Counted from the stretch's first letter, positions 32,732 to 42,451 are shown. The stretch is 64,000 nucleotides of DNA from Ardenticatenaceae bacterium (GCA_020634565.1 JACKBN010000002.1:1-64000), one strand, 5' to 3'. Made by a program: numbers and translations. Notes: generated from the sequence alone by a model not told the origin.

Positions 32732-34976
32732 TAATTCCCAACAACTGCGCCACCAGCGGCAAAACTTTATCCGCCTGCGCTTCATCAAACGTCGGTGCGT
32801 GGCTGGGTTGATTGGCAGACGCACTGCCAAAGCGCACCCGCTCCATGAGCTGCTGGCGGGCGGCGTCGGAGAAGGTACTGAAGGTGCGGCGCAGTAGGGG
32901 CAGGATGGTTTGGAATCGCTCAGGATCGAGCTGCATCACCCAACCGTCGAGCAGTTGCCAGAGGGTTTGGTCGTGCAGCACCAGCAGGCCGCTGCCTTTG
33001 AGAAAGCCCTCAATCCAGAAGGCCATCTGAGTGAGCTGGTTGGCGTTGGTTGTGCTGCCCGATAGCACGCGCTCTAGCCGTATCGCTGCTTCGGCTGGCT
33101 GGAAAACGGCCGTATCCAACAAAAGCCGCGTCGATTTCCCGGCCAACAGTCCGTGGATAGCTGGCTGGTCGGCCAGCTGGCGCAAGGTTTGTTCCCAGGC
33201 GGCCAGATGATCTTCGTTTTGCTGGGTGGCGATGGTGGTGTGAACGGCCGTCATCTTGTCCAGCATCTCGGCGGCGGCATCATTGTCCAGGCTGGCGCAG
33301 GTGCTGGGCAAGCCGATGCAGATGCGCGTTACCAGCGTATCGACGACGTGGCGCACCAGTTCGGGATTGGTCTGGCGCACATCGCCGTAGCGCAGGACGC
33401 GGGCCAGCGGCAGCAGGGCGTCCATCATGTGCGGCACGTCGCTGGTGACGGCGGCTTGCGCCTCGATGCGTTCCAGCAGGCTTAATACCAGTTCGGGCAA
33501 ATCAGCCAGCAGCGCCTGATCGAGCAAGTTGGTGAGCGTGGGCAAATCCTGTGCTTGTTGGGCTTGATCGGTGGCGAATTGGGTAACGGCCGTTTCCACC
33601 ATATTGCCCCAGACGCCCGCCTCGATTACCCGCACCACAAATTCTGGCTTCCAGGCCAGCTGCCACACCTCTTGGTAGGTGCCAGTCTGGCCGCGAATGG
33701 GGGTGATTTTGCCCCAGGGCACGTTGAGCAGATTGAGCCGGTGCAGCAATTGGCTGCGTTCGCGGTGGGTGTCGGTGCGCAAATCCAGATTGAGCGTGGT
33801 GGGTTCCGGTTCGGGATGCAGGCGCAGGCGGCGCTGTTGCTGGTGCAGGTCCCGCTGGAGCGGAATCATGGGTGAGTCCGGTGGCACTGCGCCCATCCGC
33901 TCGCCGATGATGAGCCGCTTTTGAATCAGCTGCATCGGCGCGGCATCGCCAAAACAAAGCACGGTTTGGGTTGCTTCGTTTAGCTCCGGCAGGCCGGGGG
34001 CGGGCAAGCCGCGCAGCGCCGCCAGCGATTCTGCCAGCCGCACCGCCTCGATGATGTGGGCCGACGAGGCGTCCAAATCCTGGTCGCGCAGCAGCTGGGC
34101 GACATGGCTAAGCCAGTTGATGCTCATCTGCGTGGGCGTGGCCTGCTGCTGCCCCATCTGCCACAAATGATGGTACCAGCCAGGGGCGCGAATGCCTGCG
34201 CCGTAGCCAGTGGTGGCCGAGATTCGGCCGTATGTCCACGGCACCCAGGCCGTTTCTACGGCCACGCTTGGCAGATTTTCTAGCAGTGCATCATCATCGG
34301 CTTTGTTGTCCAGATCGCATAGGGTGGGGGCGTGCCATGCGCCGCAGACGACGGCGATCTGCCTACAGCCTTCGACGTAAGCTTGGCGGATGGCGCGGCG
34401 CATGTGGGCTTCGCGCTGCTGAGCTAATTTCTGGGAAACGGCCGTTTTCTCATCCATGTCACTTGGCGGCGTTTCTTCCGCAGCGGTGCGCATGGCGTGC
34501 ATGAGTTCCAGAATGCCAGCGAACAGGTCGGTTTGATTTTGGCGCTGCTCGATGAGGGCGTTCCACCAACGTTCGTAATCTTCATGTCCCGTTGCCGAGG
34601 CAATTTGTTGGAAGACGGCCGTATCCGGCATCATCGGTTTGGCGGATTGGGCTAGCATGACCGACTGCGGCAAATCAAAAAAGCGAGTGACGATGTTGTG
34701 CTGCAAGCCATAGCGCAGCGCCTGAAATTCCGGTGAAAACTCGGCAAACGGGTAGGAGCCAGCTGCCTCTGGCTTGTCGGGGCGATACACCAGCAGGGCA
34801 ATCGGCGGCTCCATATCTTCATGCCCCAGCCAGGGAATAATTTCGTTGGCATCCGCTGGCCCTTCCACCAAAATGGCGTCCGGCTGCAAGTCGCGCAGCG
34901 CGTCCAGCAGCGCCCGCGCCGAACCCGGCCCGTGGTGGCGGATGGGGAAGAGGTGCAAATAATTAGGTGGGTTCAT
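32715..34976 (-). CDS. DUF5682-family protein of the MoxR operon
   Basis: This 753-residue protein opens with LFPIRHHGPGSARALL and AILVEGPADANEI, and has QIAVVCGAWHAPTL near residue 225. This arrangement resembles the ChaN/EreA/TraB-type fold, with conserved His and Glu. The rest is helical and repeat-like, suiting a scaffold. I identify it with DUF5682 from memory of such operons. The start at 34976 was preferred over 35048 because the extra residues only translate a family G repeat. Function is unknown. Confidence 0.78.
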   Translation of the reverse strand: MNPPNYLHLFPIRHHGPGSARALLDALRDLQPDAILVEGPADANEIIPWLGHEDMEPPIALLVYRPDKPEAAGSYPFAEFSPEFQALRYGLQHNIVTRFFDLPQSVMLAQSAKPMMPDTAVFQQIASATGHEDYERWWNALIEQRQNQTDLFAGILELMHAMRTAAEETPPSDMDEKTAVSQKLAQQREAHMRRAIRQAYVEGCRQIAVVCGAWHAPTLCDLDNKADDDALLENLPSVAVETAWVPWTYGRISATTGYGAGIRAPGWYHHLWQMGQQQATPTQMSINWLSHVAQLLRDQDLDASSAHIIEAVRLAESLAALRGLPAPGLPELNEATQTVLCFGDAAPMQLIQKRLIIGERMGAVPPDSPMIPLQRDLHQQQRRLRLHPEPEPTTLNLDLRTDTHRERSQLLHRLNLLNVPWGKITPIRGQTGTYQEVWQLAWKPEFVVRVIEAGVWGNMVETAVTQFATDQAQQAQDLPTLTNLLDQALLADLPELVLSLLERIEAQAAVTSDVPHMMDALLPLARVLRYGDVRQTNPELVRHVVDTLVTRICIGLPSTCASLDNDAAAEMLDKMTAVHTTIATQQNEDHLAAWEQTLRQLADQPAIHGLLAGKSTRLLLDTAVFQPAEAAIRLERVLSGSTTNANQLTQMAFWIEGFLKGSGLLVLHDQTLWQLLDGWVMQLDPERFQTILPLLRRTFSTFSDAARQQLMERVRFGSASANQPSHAPTFDEAQADKVLPLVAQLLGIKEIGD

Positions 34977-34996
34977 TTCTGGTTCTAATCTGCAAA

Positions 34997-35080
34997 AATG
35001 ACAAGGTGACCCGGTGACAAGGTGACAGGGTGAAAAATCATCGGTCACCTTGTCAGCCCTTCACCTTGTCATCTTGTCAA
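34997..35080. repeat. Dispersed repeat, family G (GGTGACAAGGTGACAGGG type)
   Basis: Tandem GGTGAC/AAGGTGAC words on the left and CACCTTGTCA words on the right make an imperfect hairpin in the gap between the MoxR and DUF5682 genes. A related stretch lies inside a coding sequence at 5069-5093. Confidence 0.75.
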
Positions 35081-36156
35081 ACTAAAGCGCGACACGCCTG
35101 ATACAAATCCCCCCAATCATCCCGTTCGCGCACAATCGTTTCCAGATATTCGCGCCAGATGACGGTGTCGTGGATGGGGTCTTTGACGATGGCCCCGGTG
35201 AGGCTGGCGGCCAAATCTCCGGCGCGGAGGGTGCCATCGCCAAAATGCCCGGCCAGCGCCAGTCCGCTGTTGATAACGGAAATTGCTTCGGCGGTGCTGA
35301 GCGTGCTGCTGGGCGACTTGAGCTTGGCTTTGCCGTTTTCGGTCATGCCCTGGCGCAGTTCGCGGAAAATGGTGACGACGCGGCGAATTTCCGTCAGCGC
35401 GGGTGGTTCGGCAGGCAGTTCCAGCGCCTGGCCCAGGCTGTGGACGCGCTGCTGCACGATGGTGACTTCTTCATCGGCGGTGGCGGGCAGGGGCAGGACG
35501 ACGGTGTTGAAGCGGCGCTTGAGGGCGCTGCTGAGGTCGTTGACGCCGCGGTCGCGGTCGTTGGCAGTGGCGATGACGTTGAACCCTTTGATCGCCTGCA
35601 CTTCCTGGTTCAGCTCAGGGATGGGCAGCAGCTTTTCGGACAGGATGGTGATGAGCGCGTCCTGCACGTCGGCGGGGATACGGGTGAGCTCTTCGACGCG
35701 GGTGATTTGCCCCTTGCGCATAGCGACCATGACAGGGCTGGGAACCAGCGCTTCGGCCGTGGGGCCTTTGGCGATGAGGCTGGCGTAGTTCCAGCCATAG
35801 CGAATCGCTTCTTCGCTGGTTCCGGCCGTTCCTTGAACCAGCAATGTCGAGTCGCCAGAAATGGCGGCGGCGAGGTGCTCGGAGACCCAGGTTTTGCCGG
35901 TGCCGGGGATGCCCATGAGCAGCAGGGCGCGGTCGGTGGTGAGGGTGGCGATGGCGATTTCGATGAGACGGCCGTTGCCGATATATTTTGGCGCGATTTC
36001 AAAGCCGTTGTCCAGCGTGCCGCCTAAAATATAGGTGGCCAACGCCCAGGGGGATAGCCGCCAGTTGGTGGGGCGGGGGCGACGGTCGGCCTGTTCCAGT
36101 TCGTAAAGCTCGGCGGCAAACTGCTGCTCAGCGTGGGCGCGTAAGATTGATTCCAT
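35077..36156 (-). CDS. MoxR-type AAA+ ATPase
   Basis: This 359-residue ATPase has Walker A GIPGTGKT at residues 82-89. A MoxR-like second motif follows (TRVEELTRIPADVQDALITILSEK), with FNVIATANDRDRG as sensor 1 and SSALKRRFNTVVLPLP as the arginine-finger region. The Walker B reads VEE instead of the usual DE pair. Such ATPases act as hexameric chaperones with VWA partners, which here is encoded two genes downstream. It is the central gene of the five-gene operon. Confidence 0.9.
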   Translation of the reverse strand: MESILRAHAEQQFAAELYELEQADRRPRPTNWRLSPWALATYILGGTLDNGFEIAPKYIGNGRLIEIAIATLTTDRALLLMGIPGTGKTWVSEHLAAAISGDSTLLVQGTAGTSEEAIRYGWNYASLIAKGPTAEALVPSPVMVAMRKGQITRVEELTRIPADVQDALITILSEKLLPIPELNQEVQAIKGFNVIATANDRDRGVNDLSSALKRRFNTVVLPLPATADEEVTIVQQRVHSLGQALELPAEPPALTEIRRVVTIFRELRQGMTENGKAKLKSPSSTLSTAEAISVINSGLALAGHFGDGTLRAGDLAASLTGAIVKDPIHDTVIWREYLETIVRERDDWGDLYQACRALV

Positions 36157-36168
36157 AATCTTCTCCTA

Positions 36169-36245
36169 AATTTTCACCGCAGAGGGCGCGGAGAGCGCAG
36201 AGAAAAAAGGAAAAACTCGGCGTTCTCCGCGTTCTCCGCGGTTAA
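36169..36245. repeat. Dispersed repeat, family B (CACAGAG/GCAGAG type)
   Basis: CCGCAGAGGGCGCGGAGAGC followed by TTCTCCGCGTTCTCCGCGG forms an inverted repeat that fills the 94-base gap between the DUF5691 and MoxR genes. Related words are at 60064-60121, 46669 and, in a coding region, 5493-5516. Confidence 0.7.
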
Positions 36246-36250
36246 TAAGT

Positions 36251-37780
36251 TCAATGGTCAACATTCAAGCGGTGTATTTCTGCTAAAAGGTTGCGGCGGA
36301 GTAGGAGGGTTTCGCAGAGTAGGTTGACGGTTTTTTCCCAGGCGTTGTTGAGATCGGGGATGGTGGTGAGTTTGGTAACGGCCGTATCCGCCAATTGCGG
36401 GTCACACTTTTGGCCAAAGCGCTTGAAAATATTGTTGAGCGTGGGATCGGGTGCCTTTTCTTTGAACTGTTGCAAATGTTGGGCAAACATATCTAGCCAG
36501 AATTCGCCCAGTTCGGTGGGCCAGGGCTGCTGCCAATGCTGTAAAAATACGAACAGCGGTTGTGAGCGCTGCAAGCTGGTCGATTGCTTGGCGGCTTGCA
36601 GCACCAACACGTGGCAGCGGTCGGCAGGTAGTACCGGGATTAGCCGCCCGGTGGAGGTGTTGAATTCGTTGGCCAGGATGATTGCCTCGGCCCACGCAGC
36701 TTCGTTTTGGCGAATGGCGGCGGTGCTGAAACCGGCGATGAGCGTGCGTGGCCAGCCGCTATTCAGCGCGGCGTGGACAATCTCAGCAGGCGTTTTTTGC
36801 CACGTTTCGGTCCAATAGCTGAGCGGTACGCGATTGATGATTTGCGTCAGCAGGCGAGATTGCACTTTCCCTTTTTCTTCTGGTTTGAAGGTGGGAATGC
36901 CGTCGCGCAGCATGGCGGGTGTGATGGCTTTGGGTAGGCGGACGGTGATGGCTCGCTCGTGGTTGGGCGTCCAGGTGAGGATGCCTGCAACGTGCTGCGT
37001 CATGCGCTGGGCGAGGCGGGATTGGGGCAGCTTGGCCAGCAAATCGGCGGCGGCGCGGCGGGCCAGATGATCGCGGTCGTCCAGCGCCGCTTCCAAAAAT
37101 GGTTCATCGTCCATGCTTAAGTTGACGTCCAGCGTTTTGATGGCCTGATTGCGCACGAGGCCGCTGTTGTTTTTCCAGGTGCGTTCCAGGATTTGGCGGC
37201 CGAGTTTGGGATGGGTGGCGCGCAGTTGGCGCAGCAGGGCGTGGCGCTGAACGGGTACGGCCGTTTCCCACATTTCCAAAAGCTTTACCCAATGTTCTAC
37301 TTTTGGTGAGGCGTACTGCCAATCCGGGTTTTGCTCTGCCAGCCAGCGGCCACGCTGGCCCAGCACGAGCAGGATAGCCGGGCGCGCCTGCGACAGCTTT
37401 TTCCCTTTATCCAGCAAGCTGGGCAGCAAAAATTCCGGGGCGCGGTGGCCAGTTTGGGCCAACGCCTCCAGCATTTCGGGCAGCAGCAGCGCCTGTGTGC
37501 CCTCTAGCAGTGCGTCCAGTTGGTAAGCGATGTGCGGCTGGCAAACGGGCAAATCAGGCGGGTTTGTGGTGGGTGGAGTGGGTGCGTTCTGGCGGGGCTG
37601 CCAGCCGGTTTGCTGGTGCAGGGCGACGGTACCTGCCACGGTCAGTAAGCTGGCGGCATCTTCCTGTGGCGGCAGCTGGGTGAGCAGTTGGCCGAGGGCG
37701 TTGTTGCCGGGCAATGTGGGCAGCTTGGCCCGGTTGGTGCCCAGGAGTGCAGTTTTGATGGTGTCGTTCCAGGCGGTCAT
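36251..37780 (-). CDS. DUF5691-family protein of the MoxR operon
   Basis: This 509-residue protein starts MTAWNDTIKTALLGTNR, typical of the group I know as DUF5691. It continues as a helical, HEAT-like series (RHALLRQLRATHPKLGRQIL, EPFLEAALDDRDHLARRAAADLLAKLPQSRLAQRM). Its start overlaps the stop of the SWIM gene by four bases, so the two are coupled; the open frame extends upstream to 38035 but is a shadow of the SWIM gene. Biochemical role unknown. Confidence 0.78.
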   Translation of the reverse strand: MTAWNDTIKTALLGTNRAKLPTLPGNNALGQLLTQLPPQEDAASLLTVAGTVALHQQTGWQPRQNAPTPPTTNPPDLPVCQPHIAYQLDALLEGTQALLLPEMLEALAQTGHRAPEFLLPSLLDKGKKLSQARPAILLVLGQRGRWLAEQNPDWQYASPKVEHWVKLLEMWETAVPVQRHALLRQLRATHPKLGRQILERTWKNNSGLVRNQAIKTLDVNLSMDDEPFLEAALDDRDHLARRAAADLLAKLPQSRLAQRMTQHVAGILTWTPNHERAITVRLPKAITPAMLRDGIPTFKPEEKGKVQSRLLTQIINRVPLSYWTETWQKTPAEIVHAALNSGWPRTLIAGFSTAAIRQNEAAWAEAIILANEFNTSTGRLIPVLPADRCHVLVLQAAKQSTSLQRSQPLFVFLQHWQQPWPTELGEFWLDMFAQHLQQFKEKAPDPTLNNIFKRFGQKCDPQLADTAVTKLTTIPDLNNAWEKTVNLLCETLLLRRNLLAEIHRLNVDH

Positions 37781-39063
37781 TTGACTCCTCGCCAGATGTG
37801 GATGTCTTGCCAAGTTTGCTGGATGTTGACGGAGAGGGGGTGATAGAAACGGCCGTTCCACACCCCAAAAATTGTCAGGTGAAAATGGCCGCCCGCCAGC
37901 GCCAGCAGATGCCAGCCGTGGTTGAATTTCTCTGGCAGCGGCAGCCAGGTGCCGCTTGGGTCTGCCAATTGCCAGCCGGATTCGGTGGGTTTGGGCTGGA
38001 CGTTTTGCAGCAGCATGGGGAAATCTGCCAGCCACGGATTGACGGCCAGGGAACGGCCGTACGCCTGCGTAGCGTCCCGAATCGTGCCAAAGCCAGTGGG
38101 TGTGATGGCTGGGGAGTCAATCTCTTGTAATTGGCCGTGGCGGGTGGCGATTTGCGGTGAACCGCTGGGGGCAAAGCAAAGTGCGCCTTGCCAGACGGTG
38201 TTTGTCGGCAGCCAGCGGCCTTCGGGCACGGCGCTGCGGCTCAGGTCGATGAGTTGGGCAATGCGCTGGCTTTCTTGCCCCCACAGCCAGGCAGTGTGGC
38301 GAGTGTGGCTGCCTGCCGGTTCTTGCTGTCGTCCCAGTACCAGCCAGCTATCGTTAATGGGGGGATCTTCTGTAGAACTGGGCAGCCAGCCAACGGCCGT
38401 TTGCAAATCAGCTTGGGTGGTGGTGGGCAGCTGCTCAAATTGATGGAAACCCTGAATGATGAGGTAGAGACGGCCGATTTCTTGCAGGATTTGTTCGGGC
38501 CAGTCGGGTTGGGCTTTGGGCAGCTGGGCCAGACGGCGGATGGTTTGTGCCAGGGGAATGGCCTGGGCGTCGATGAGGCGGTCGGCCATGGTGTCCCAGT
38601 ATGCTTTGGGGCGTTCGGGCAGTTGGGCCAGGCCGTGGCGCACCATGTCGAGCAGCCACAGTTCCAGAGCATCTAGCCCGATTTTGAGTTGCATTAGATT
38701 GTTGGGTTGGGAACGGCCGTTGGCCCGTTGCGGTTTGCTCTGTTCTCGTTTGGACCAGGCGGTGAGGTTGCGCTTGGGCGACTTCGGGCTGAATTGGGTA
38801 GCTTGTTGCTGCCAAAGTTGCAGCAGGGCCAGGCTGTGGCGGCAGGGGGCTTTGCGGCTGTTGCAGGTGCAGATGAAGCTGAAGGTGGGCAGGTAAACGG
38901 CCGTTTCGCCACTGTTGTTACGGCCGTTCGGATGAATGCCCCAAACGACATCGCCATCGTGATGTAAGGCGAGCCATTTTTGCGGCTCCGCCAGGCCACG
39001 CCCGGCGCGGAGGGTAAATTGATCAGGTGCCAGACCCAATATTTGTTCAGTGGTCCAATTCAT
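37777..39063 (-). CDS. SWIM zinc-finger protein, first gene of MoxR operon
   Basis: This 428-residue protein has the SWIM motif CTCNSRKAPCRH (CxC...CxH) around residues 58-69, preceded by an ALHHDGDVVWGIHPNG beta stretch. The long C-terminal part is helical and unassigned. SWIM fingers bind nucleic acid or protein. In transcription order it leads the SWIM, DUF5691, MoxR, DUF5682, VWA series. Start ATG at 39063; a TTG three codons ahead is possible. Confidence 0.82.
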   Translation of the reverse strand: MNWTTEQILGLAPDQFTLRAGRGLAEPQKWLALHHDGDVVWGIHPNGRNNSGETAVYLPTFSFICTCNSRKAPCRHSLALLQLWQQQATQFSPKSPKRNLTAWSKREQSKPQRANGRSQPNNLMQLKIGLDALELWLLDMVRHGLAQLPERPKAYWDTMADRLIDAQAIPLAQTIRRLAQLPKAQPDWPEQILQEIGRLYLIIQGFHQFEQLPTTTQADLQTAVGWLPSSTEDPPINDSWLVLGRQQEPAGSHTRHTAWLWGQESQRIAQLIDLSRSAVPEGRWLPTNTVWQGALCFAPSGSPQIATRHGQLQEIDSPAITPTGFGTIRDATQAYGRSLAVNPWLADFPMLLQNVQPKPTESGWQLADPSGTWLPLPEKFNHGWHLLALAGGHFHLTIFGVWNGRFYHPLSVNIQQTWQDIHIWRGVK

Positions 39064-39197
39064 TCGTTGCAAAATCCAAACAGTGAAGCAGCGCTTCTTA
39101 CACGGGCCGCTCGGTTCTGTTTACGCGAATGGGGCGCAAACGTTGCAGCGGTCATGCGTTTGGTTAGACACGATTTTTGCATTCGTGTCACATTTTG

Positions 39198-39252
39198 GGA
39201 CGCGGATGAGCGCGGATTCAAGAAAAATCAGCGTCATCTGCGTGCTATCTTG
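39198..39252. repeat. Family A repeat copy
   Basis: GGGACGCGGATGAGCGCGG and CAGCGTCATCTGCGTGC match the arms of family A. It occupies much of the 203-base spacer between the divergent SWIM and thpR genes; no promoter could be assigned there. Confidence 0.7.
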
Positions 39253-39266
39253 TGTAAAATGGGGGC

Positions 39267-39827
39267 ATGAATGAAACGATTAGACTGTTTATTGCGATTG
39301 ATTTGCCGGAGAAGGTGAAGGATGTGCTGATGGAAACGGCCGTTGCCCTCTCCGAAAATGTGCCAAACCGGGCGGTCCGTTGGGTGACGCGCGAGCAGAT
39401 GCATTTGACGCTGCGCTTTTTGGGCGATACGGCCGTCTCTCAACTGCCCGATTTGCAGCGGGAGCTCGCCGAGCTGGTAGCGCGACACCAACCATTTCAA
39501 TTGCAGCTGGGCGGCGTGGGAGCATTCCCTAACCAGAAACGGCCGCGCGTGGTGTGGGCGGGGTTGGCGGGGGATTTGACGCTGCTGCGAAAAATGCAGG
39601 CAGACATTGAGGAGTGGGTGGTGGCCTCGGGCTGGTCGCCTGAGAAATGGTCATACAATCCCCATCTCACGCTGGGGCGTGTCAAGGATCCGCAGCAGGT
39701 TCGTGGTCTTAATTGGGATACTAAGTTGGAGGAAGTGGGGTTTGGGGTTACGGCCGTTCAGCTGATGCAGAGTGAATTACGGCCGTCTGGGCCAGTTTAT
39801 ACAGTGCAACAAACAGTTCTGCTTTAA
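39267..39827 (+). CDS. thpR: RNA 2',3'-cyclic phosphodiesterase
   Basis: This 186-residue 2H phosphoesterase has both catalytic motifs, HLTLRFLG (about residue 49) and HLTLGRVKD (about 133), and starts RLFIAIDLPEKVK as in the family. It opens 2',3'-cyclic phosphate RNA ends and in vitro can make 2'-5' linkages. Its stop codon overlaps that of the convergent kinase gene in the palindrome TTAA. Confidence 0.93.
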   Translation: MNETIRLFIAIDLPEKVKDVLMETAVALSENVPNRAVRWVTREQMHLTLRFLGDTAVSQLPDLQRELAELVARHQPFQLQLGGVGAFPNQKRPRVVWAGLAGDLTLLRKMQADIEEWVVASGWSPEKWSYNPHLTLGRVKDPQQVRGLNWDTKLEEVGFGVTAVQLMQSELRPSGPVYTVQQTVLL

Positions 39828-40420
39828 TCCATAGGGACGCGAGCGACTTGTGGTTTACTGGCGGACATTTGCCGGCTGTGAATGAGCTTCAACGAAGGAA
39901 AATCCAGGGGAGCGCTCAAGAAATTATCGACATCGCGGGGCGATTTTAGCAGCACAACGTGTTTGTCACTGGCAATGGTGTTTAACTGCTGCATCACATA
40001 CGGTTTGGCCCGATCGGGATAACTCAACACGTGGCGAATAAACTGGAAAAGCTGCGGATCGAACAGCGGCTCTTTACACCCTTCAGCGATATCGGGGCGG
40101 GGACGTCTGTGATATTGAATCCGGCGTTTGACGGCGCGCATGGCGCAAATCCAGGGGGGTAAATCCAGGAAAACCACAGAATCGGCCGCTTTTAGCCGCA
40201 TGGGCAACGTGCCACGATAGTTGCCATCAATAATCCAGTTGTCGCGCTGCAGCAGGCGGCTGACGGTTTGCTGCCACAGTTCTTGCGGCGTGCCCACCCA
40301 GCCGGGATGCCAATAATGACGATCCAGGTGAATGACTGGTAGTTCTAATTTTGATCCGAGTTGGCGCGCTAGAGTGGATTTTCCAGAGCCACTAGAGCCT
40401 ATGATGAGTACGCGCTTCAT
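39824..40420 (-). CDS. P-loop nucleotide kinase-like protein (FlaR/topology-modulation type)
   Basis: This 198-residue protein has Walker A GSSGSGKST, the LDRHYWHPGW segment, and WIIDGNYRGTLPMRLKAADSVVFLDLP, the plan of the AAA_17/FlaR-like adenylate-kinase relatives. The substrate is unknown. The start at 40420 follows GGAGGG; the longer open frame to 40561 has no family likeness. A paralogue lies at 42672-43193, the other side of the ABC exporter. Confidence 0.82.
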   Translation of the reverse strand: MKRVLIIGSSGSGKSTLARQLGSKLELPVIHLDRHYWHPGWVGTPQELWQQTVSRLLQRDNWIIDGNYRGTLPMRLKAADSVVFLDLPPWICAMRAVKRRIQYHRRPRPDIAEGCKEPLFDPQLFQFIRHVLSYPDRAKPYVMQQLNTIASDKHVVLLKSPRDVDNFLSAPLDFPSLKLIHSRQMSASKPQVARVPMD

Positions 40421-40687
40421 ATCGATGCTGCCCTCCGTTGGGCGAGAAAATTGTGCCAGGTGCTTAAACGTCTGCTGTGTGCGATAATGACTTTTGGGCA
40501 TTTCGGGAGCCACAGATTGCGCCCAACGATTTTCATTAATTAAAGAATTTTGAATGCTCATAGAACTACCAGTGAATGAACAAATCTGTTGTTGTCGTGG
40601 CTGGGATGCAAGGTTACGCTTGAAGACAACGGAAATAATATTTGATGTTAAATTGATAGGTGCATCCTAAAGCAAAGAGATCGAATT

Positions 40688-42451
40688 TTGAGTGAATTTG
40701 ACGTTAATAGATCACAGCACACTGACCAAAGTACCACCAGTCGCTGGGTTTTATCCCACCTTTCGCACCATAAGTTATTAATTGCCGGCATGTTTATCGG
40801 GGCCTTTGGCAATGCGGCGCTGGCGGCGTTGGTTCCGGTTCTAATTGGTGTGGCGTTTGATGCGGCTTTGGCGTCGCCTGCCGATTTGCGCACCATTGGT
40901 TTGGTGGCGCTGGGCGTGATTGGTAGCCAGACGGTGCGGGCGGTGTTGCAGCTGGGGCGCAATTTCTCTAGTGCGGTGATGGGCGAGCGGCTTGAGCGTG
41001 ATATGCGTGAAGAGCTGTACATCAGCTTGCTGGGCAAGAGCACCGCATTCCATGATTCGCAGCCGGTGGGCGATACGATGGCCAGGGCCACGAACGATGT
41101 GCATGAAGTGAACCTGCTAATGAATCCTGGGGTGAACCTGGTGGCGGGTTCGCTCAATTTCATGTTTATGCCGCTGCTGGTGGCGCCAAGTTACCATTTA
41201 CAGTTGGTGGCGGCACCGTTGTTTTTCATTGTAACCTATATTTTTGCGGTTGTGCGTTATTTGCGCGTATTGCAAGGGATAGCAGATCGGGTGCGGCGTT
41301 CGTTTGGGACTTTAAACGGCCGTCTCGCTGAAGCCATTGATGGCATTGAGCTGGTAAAAAGCACCGCCCAGGAAACTCAGGAAATTGGCCTGTTTAACAA
41401 CCACGCTTCCAGCTACCGGGATGCGGCGGTGGAGCAGGGTAAAATCGAAGCCCGCTTTTTGCCGCTGCTGCTGCTGGGTATCACCCAGGGATTGGGCTTT
41501 ATGCACGCCCTTTACCTGTTTAATCTGGGGCAAATTGATGTTGGAGATGTGGTGGGGTACATGGGGCTGTTGGCGCTGTTTGGCTTCCCCACCTTTATTT
41601 CGCTGCTGGCGTATTCACGGGTGTCGTTGGGCCTGGCTGGGGCGCGGCGCATTTTGGAGCTCATGAATACCGAAACGCTGCTGGATGAAAATGCCTCTGG
41701 CCACCAGGCGGAAATTGAGGGCGCGGTGACGTTTGCAAACGTGACGTTTGGCTATGTGGCAGACGCGCCAGTGCTGCAAGACATTGATTTTAGCATTGTG
41801 CCGGGGCAGACGGTGGCGATTGTGGGGCAAACGGGCTCGGGCAAGAGCACGCTGGCCAAGCTGATTAACCGGACTTATGATGTGGGAAACGGCCGTCTCC
41901 TCATAGACGGCATTGATGTGCGAGAATGGAACCTGGCGGCGCTGCGGCGGCAAATCTCGATTATTGAGCAGGACATCTTTTTGTTCTCGCGCACGGTGGG
42001 GGAGAACATTGCTTTTGGTTGTCCTGATGCCACGCAAGAGATGATTGAAGAGGCGGCCAAAGCGGCCCAGGCGCACGACTTCATCCTCCACTTTAAGGAT
42101 GGATACGAGACGGTGATTGGGGAGCGCGGCGTGACGCTTTCTGGGGGGCAGCGGCAGCGATTGGCGTTGGCGCGAGCCTTCCTGACGCGGCCGCGCATTC
42201 TTATTTTAGATGATTCTACCAGTGCGGTGGACAGCGCCACGGAGGACCAGATCCAGCAGGCGATTGTGCAGGCGGCTGCCCACCAGACGACGATTTTGAT
42301 TACGCACCGGCTGTCGCAGATTCGCTGGGCTGACAAGGTGGTGGTGCTGCGTAAGGGGCGTATGGAAGCGGTGGGCACGCATGATGAGCTGATGGAGCGT
42401 TCTGTGGCTTACCGGCGCATTTTTGAGCAGTACGAGGCGATTGAAGAATGA
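40688..42451 (+). CDS. ABC exporter half-transporter (permease-ATPase fusion)
   Basis: This 587-residue protein has six membrane segments in residues 30-310 and an ATPase domain with GQTGSGKST, LSGGQRQRLALARAFL and ILDDSTSAVDSAT. It is of the MsbA/lipid or drug exporter class and would work as a dimer. The start is a TTG at 40688, since no ATG lies ahead of the first membrane helix. The 267-base divergent spacer before it showed no assignable promoter. It overlaps the next small gene by four bases. Confidence 0.9.
   Translation: MSEFDVNRSQHTDQSTTSRWVLSHLSHHKLLIAGMFIGAFGNAALAALVPVLIGVAFDAALASPADLRTIGLVALGVIGSQTVRAVLQLGRNFSSAVMGERLERDMREELYISLLGKSTAFHDSQPVGDTMARATNDVHEVNLLMNPGVNLVAGSLNFMFMPLLVAPSYHLQLVAAPLFFIVTYIFAVVRYLRVLQGIADRVRRSFGTLNGRLAEAIDGIELVKSTAQETQEIGLFNNHASSYRDAAVEQGKIEARFLPLLLLGITQGLGFMHALYLFNLGQIDVGDVVGYMGLLALFGFPTFISLLAYSRVSLGLAGARRILELMNTETLLDENASGHQAEIEGAVTFANVTFGYVADAPVLQDIDFSIVPGQTVAIVGQTGSGKSTLAKLINRTYDVGNGRLLIDGIDVREWNLAALRRQISIIEQDIFLFSRTVGENIAFGCPDATQEMIEEAAKAAQAHDFILHFKDGYETVIGERGVTLSGGQRQRLALARAFLTRPRILILDDSTSAVDSATEDQIQQAIVQAAAHQTTILITHRLSQIRWADKVVVLRKGRMEAVGTHDELMERSVAYRRIFEQYEAIEE

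Noticed and set aside
34977..35048. Longer DUF5682 protein starting at 35048
   Set aside because: The added residues translate a family G repeat; the family starts at MNPPNYLHLF.
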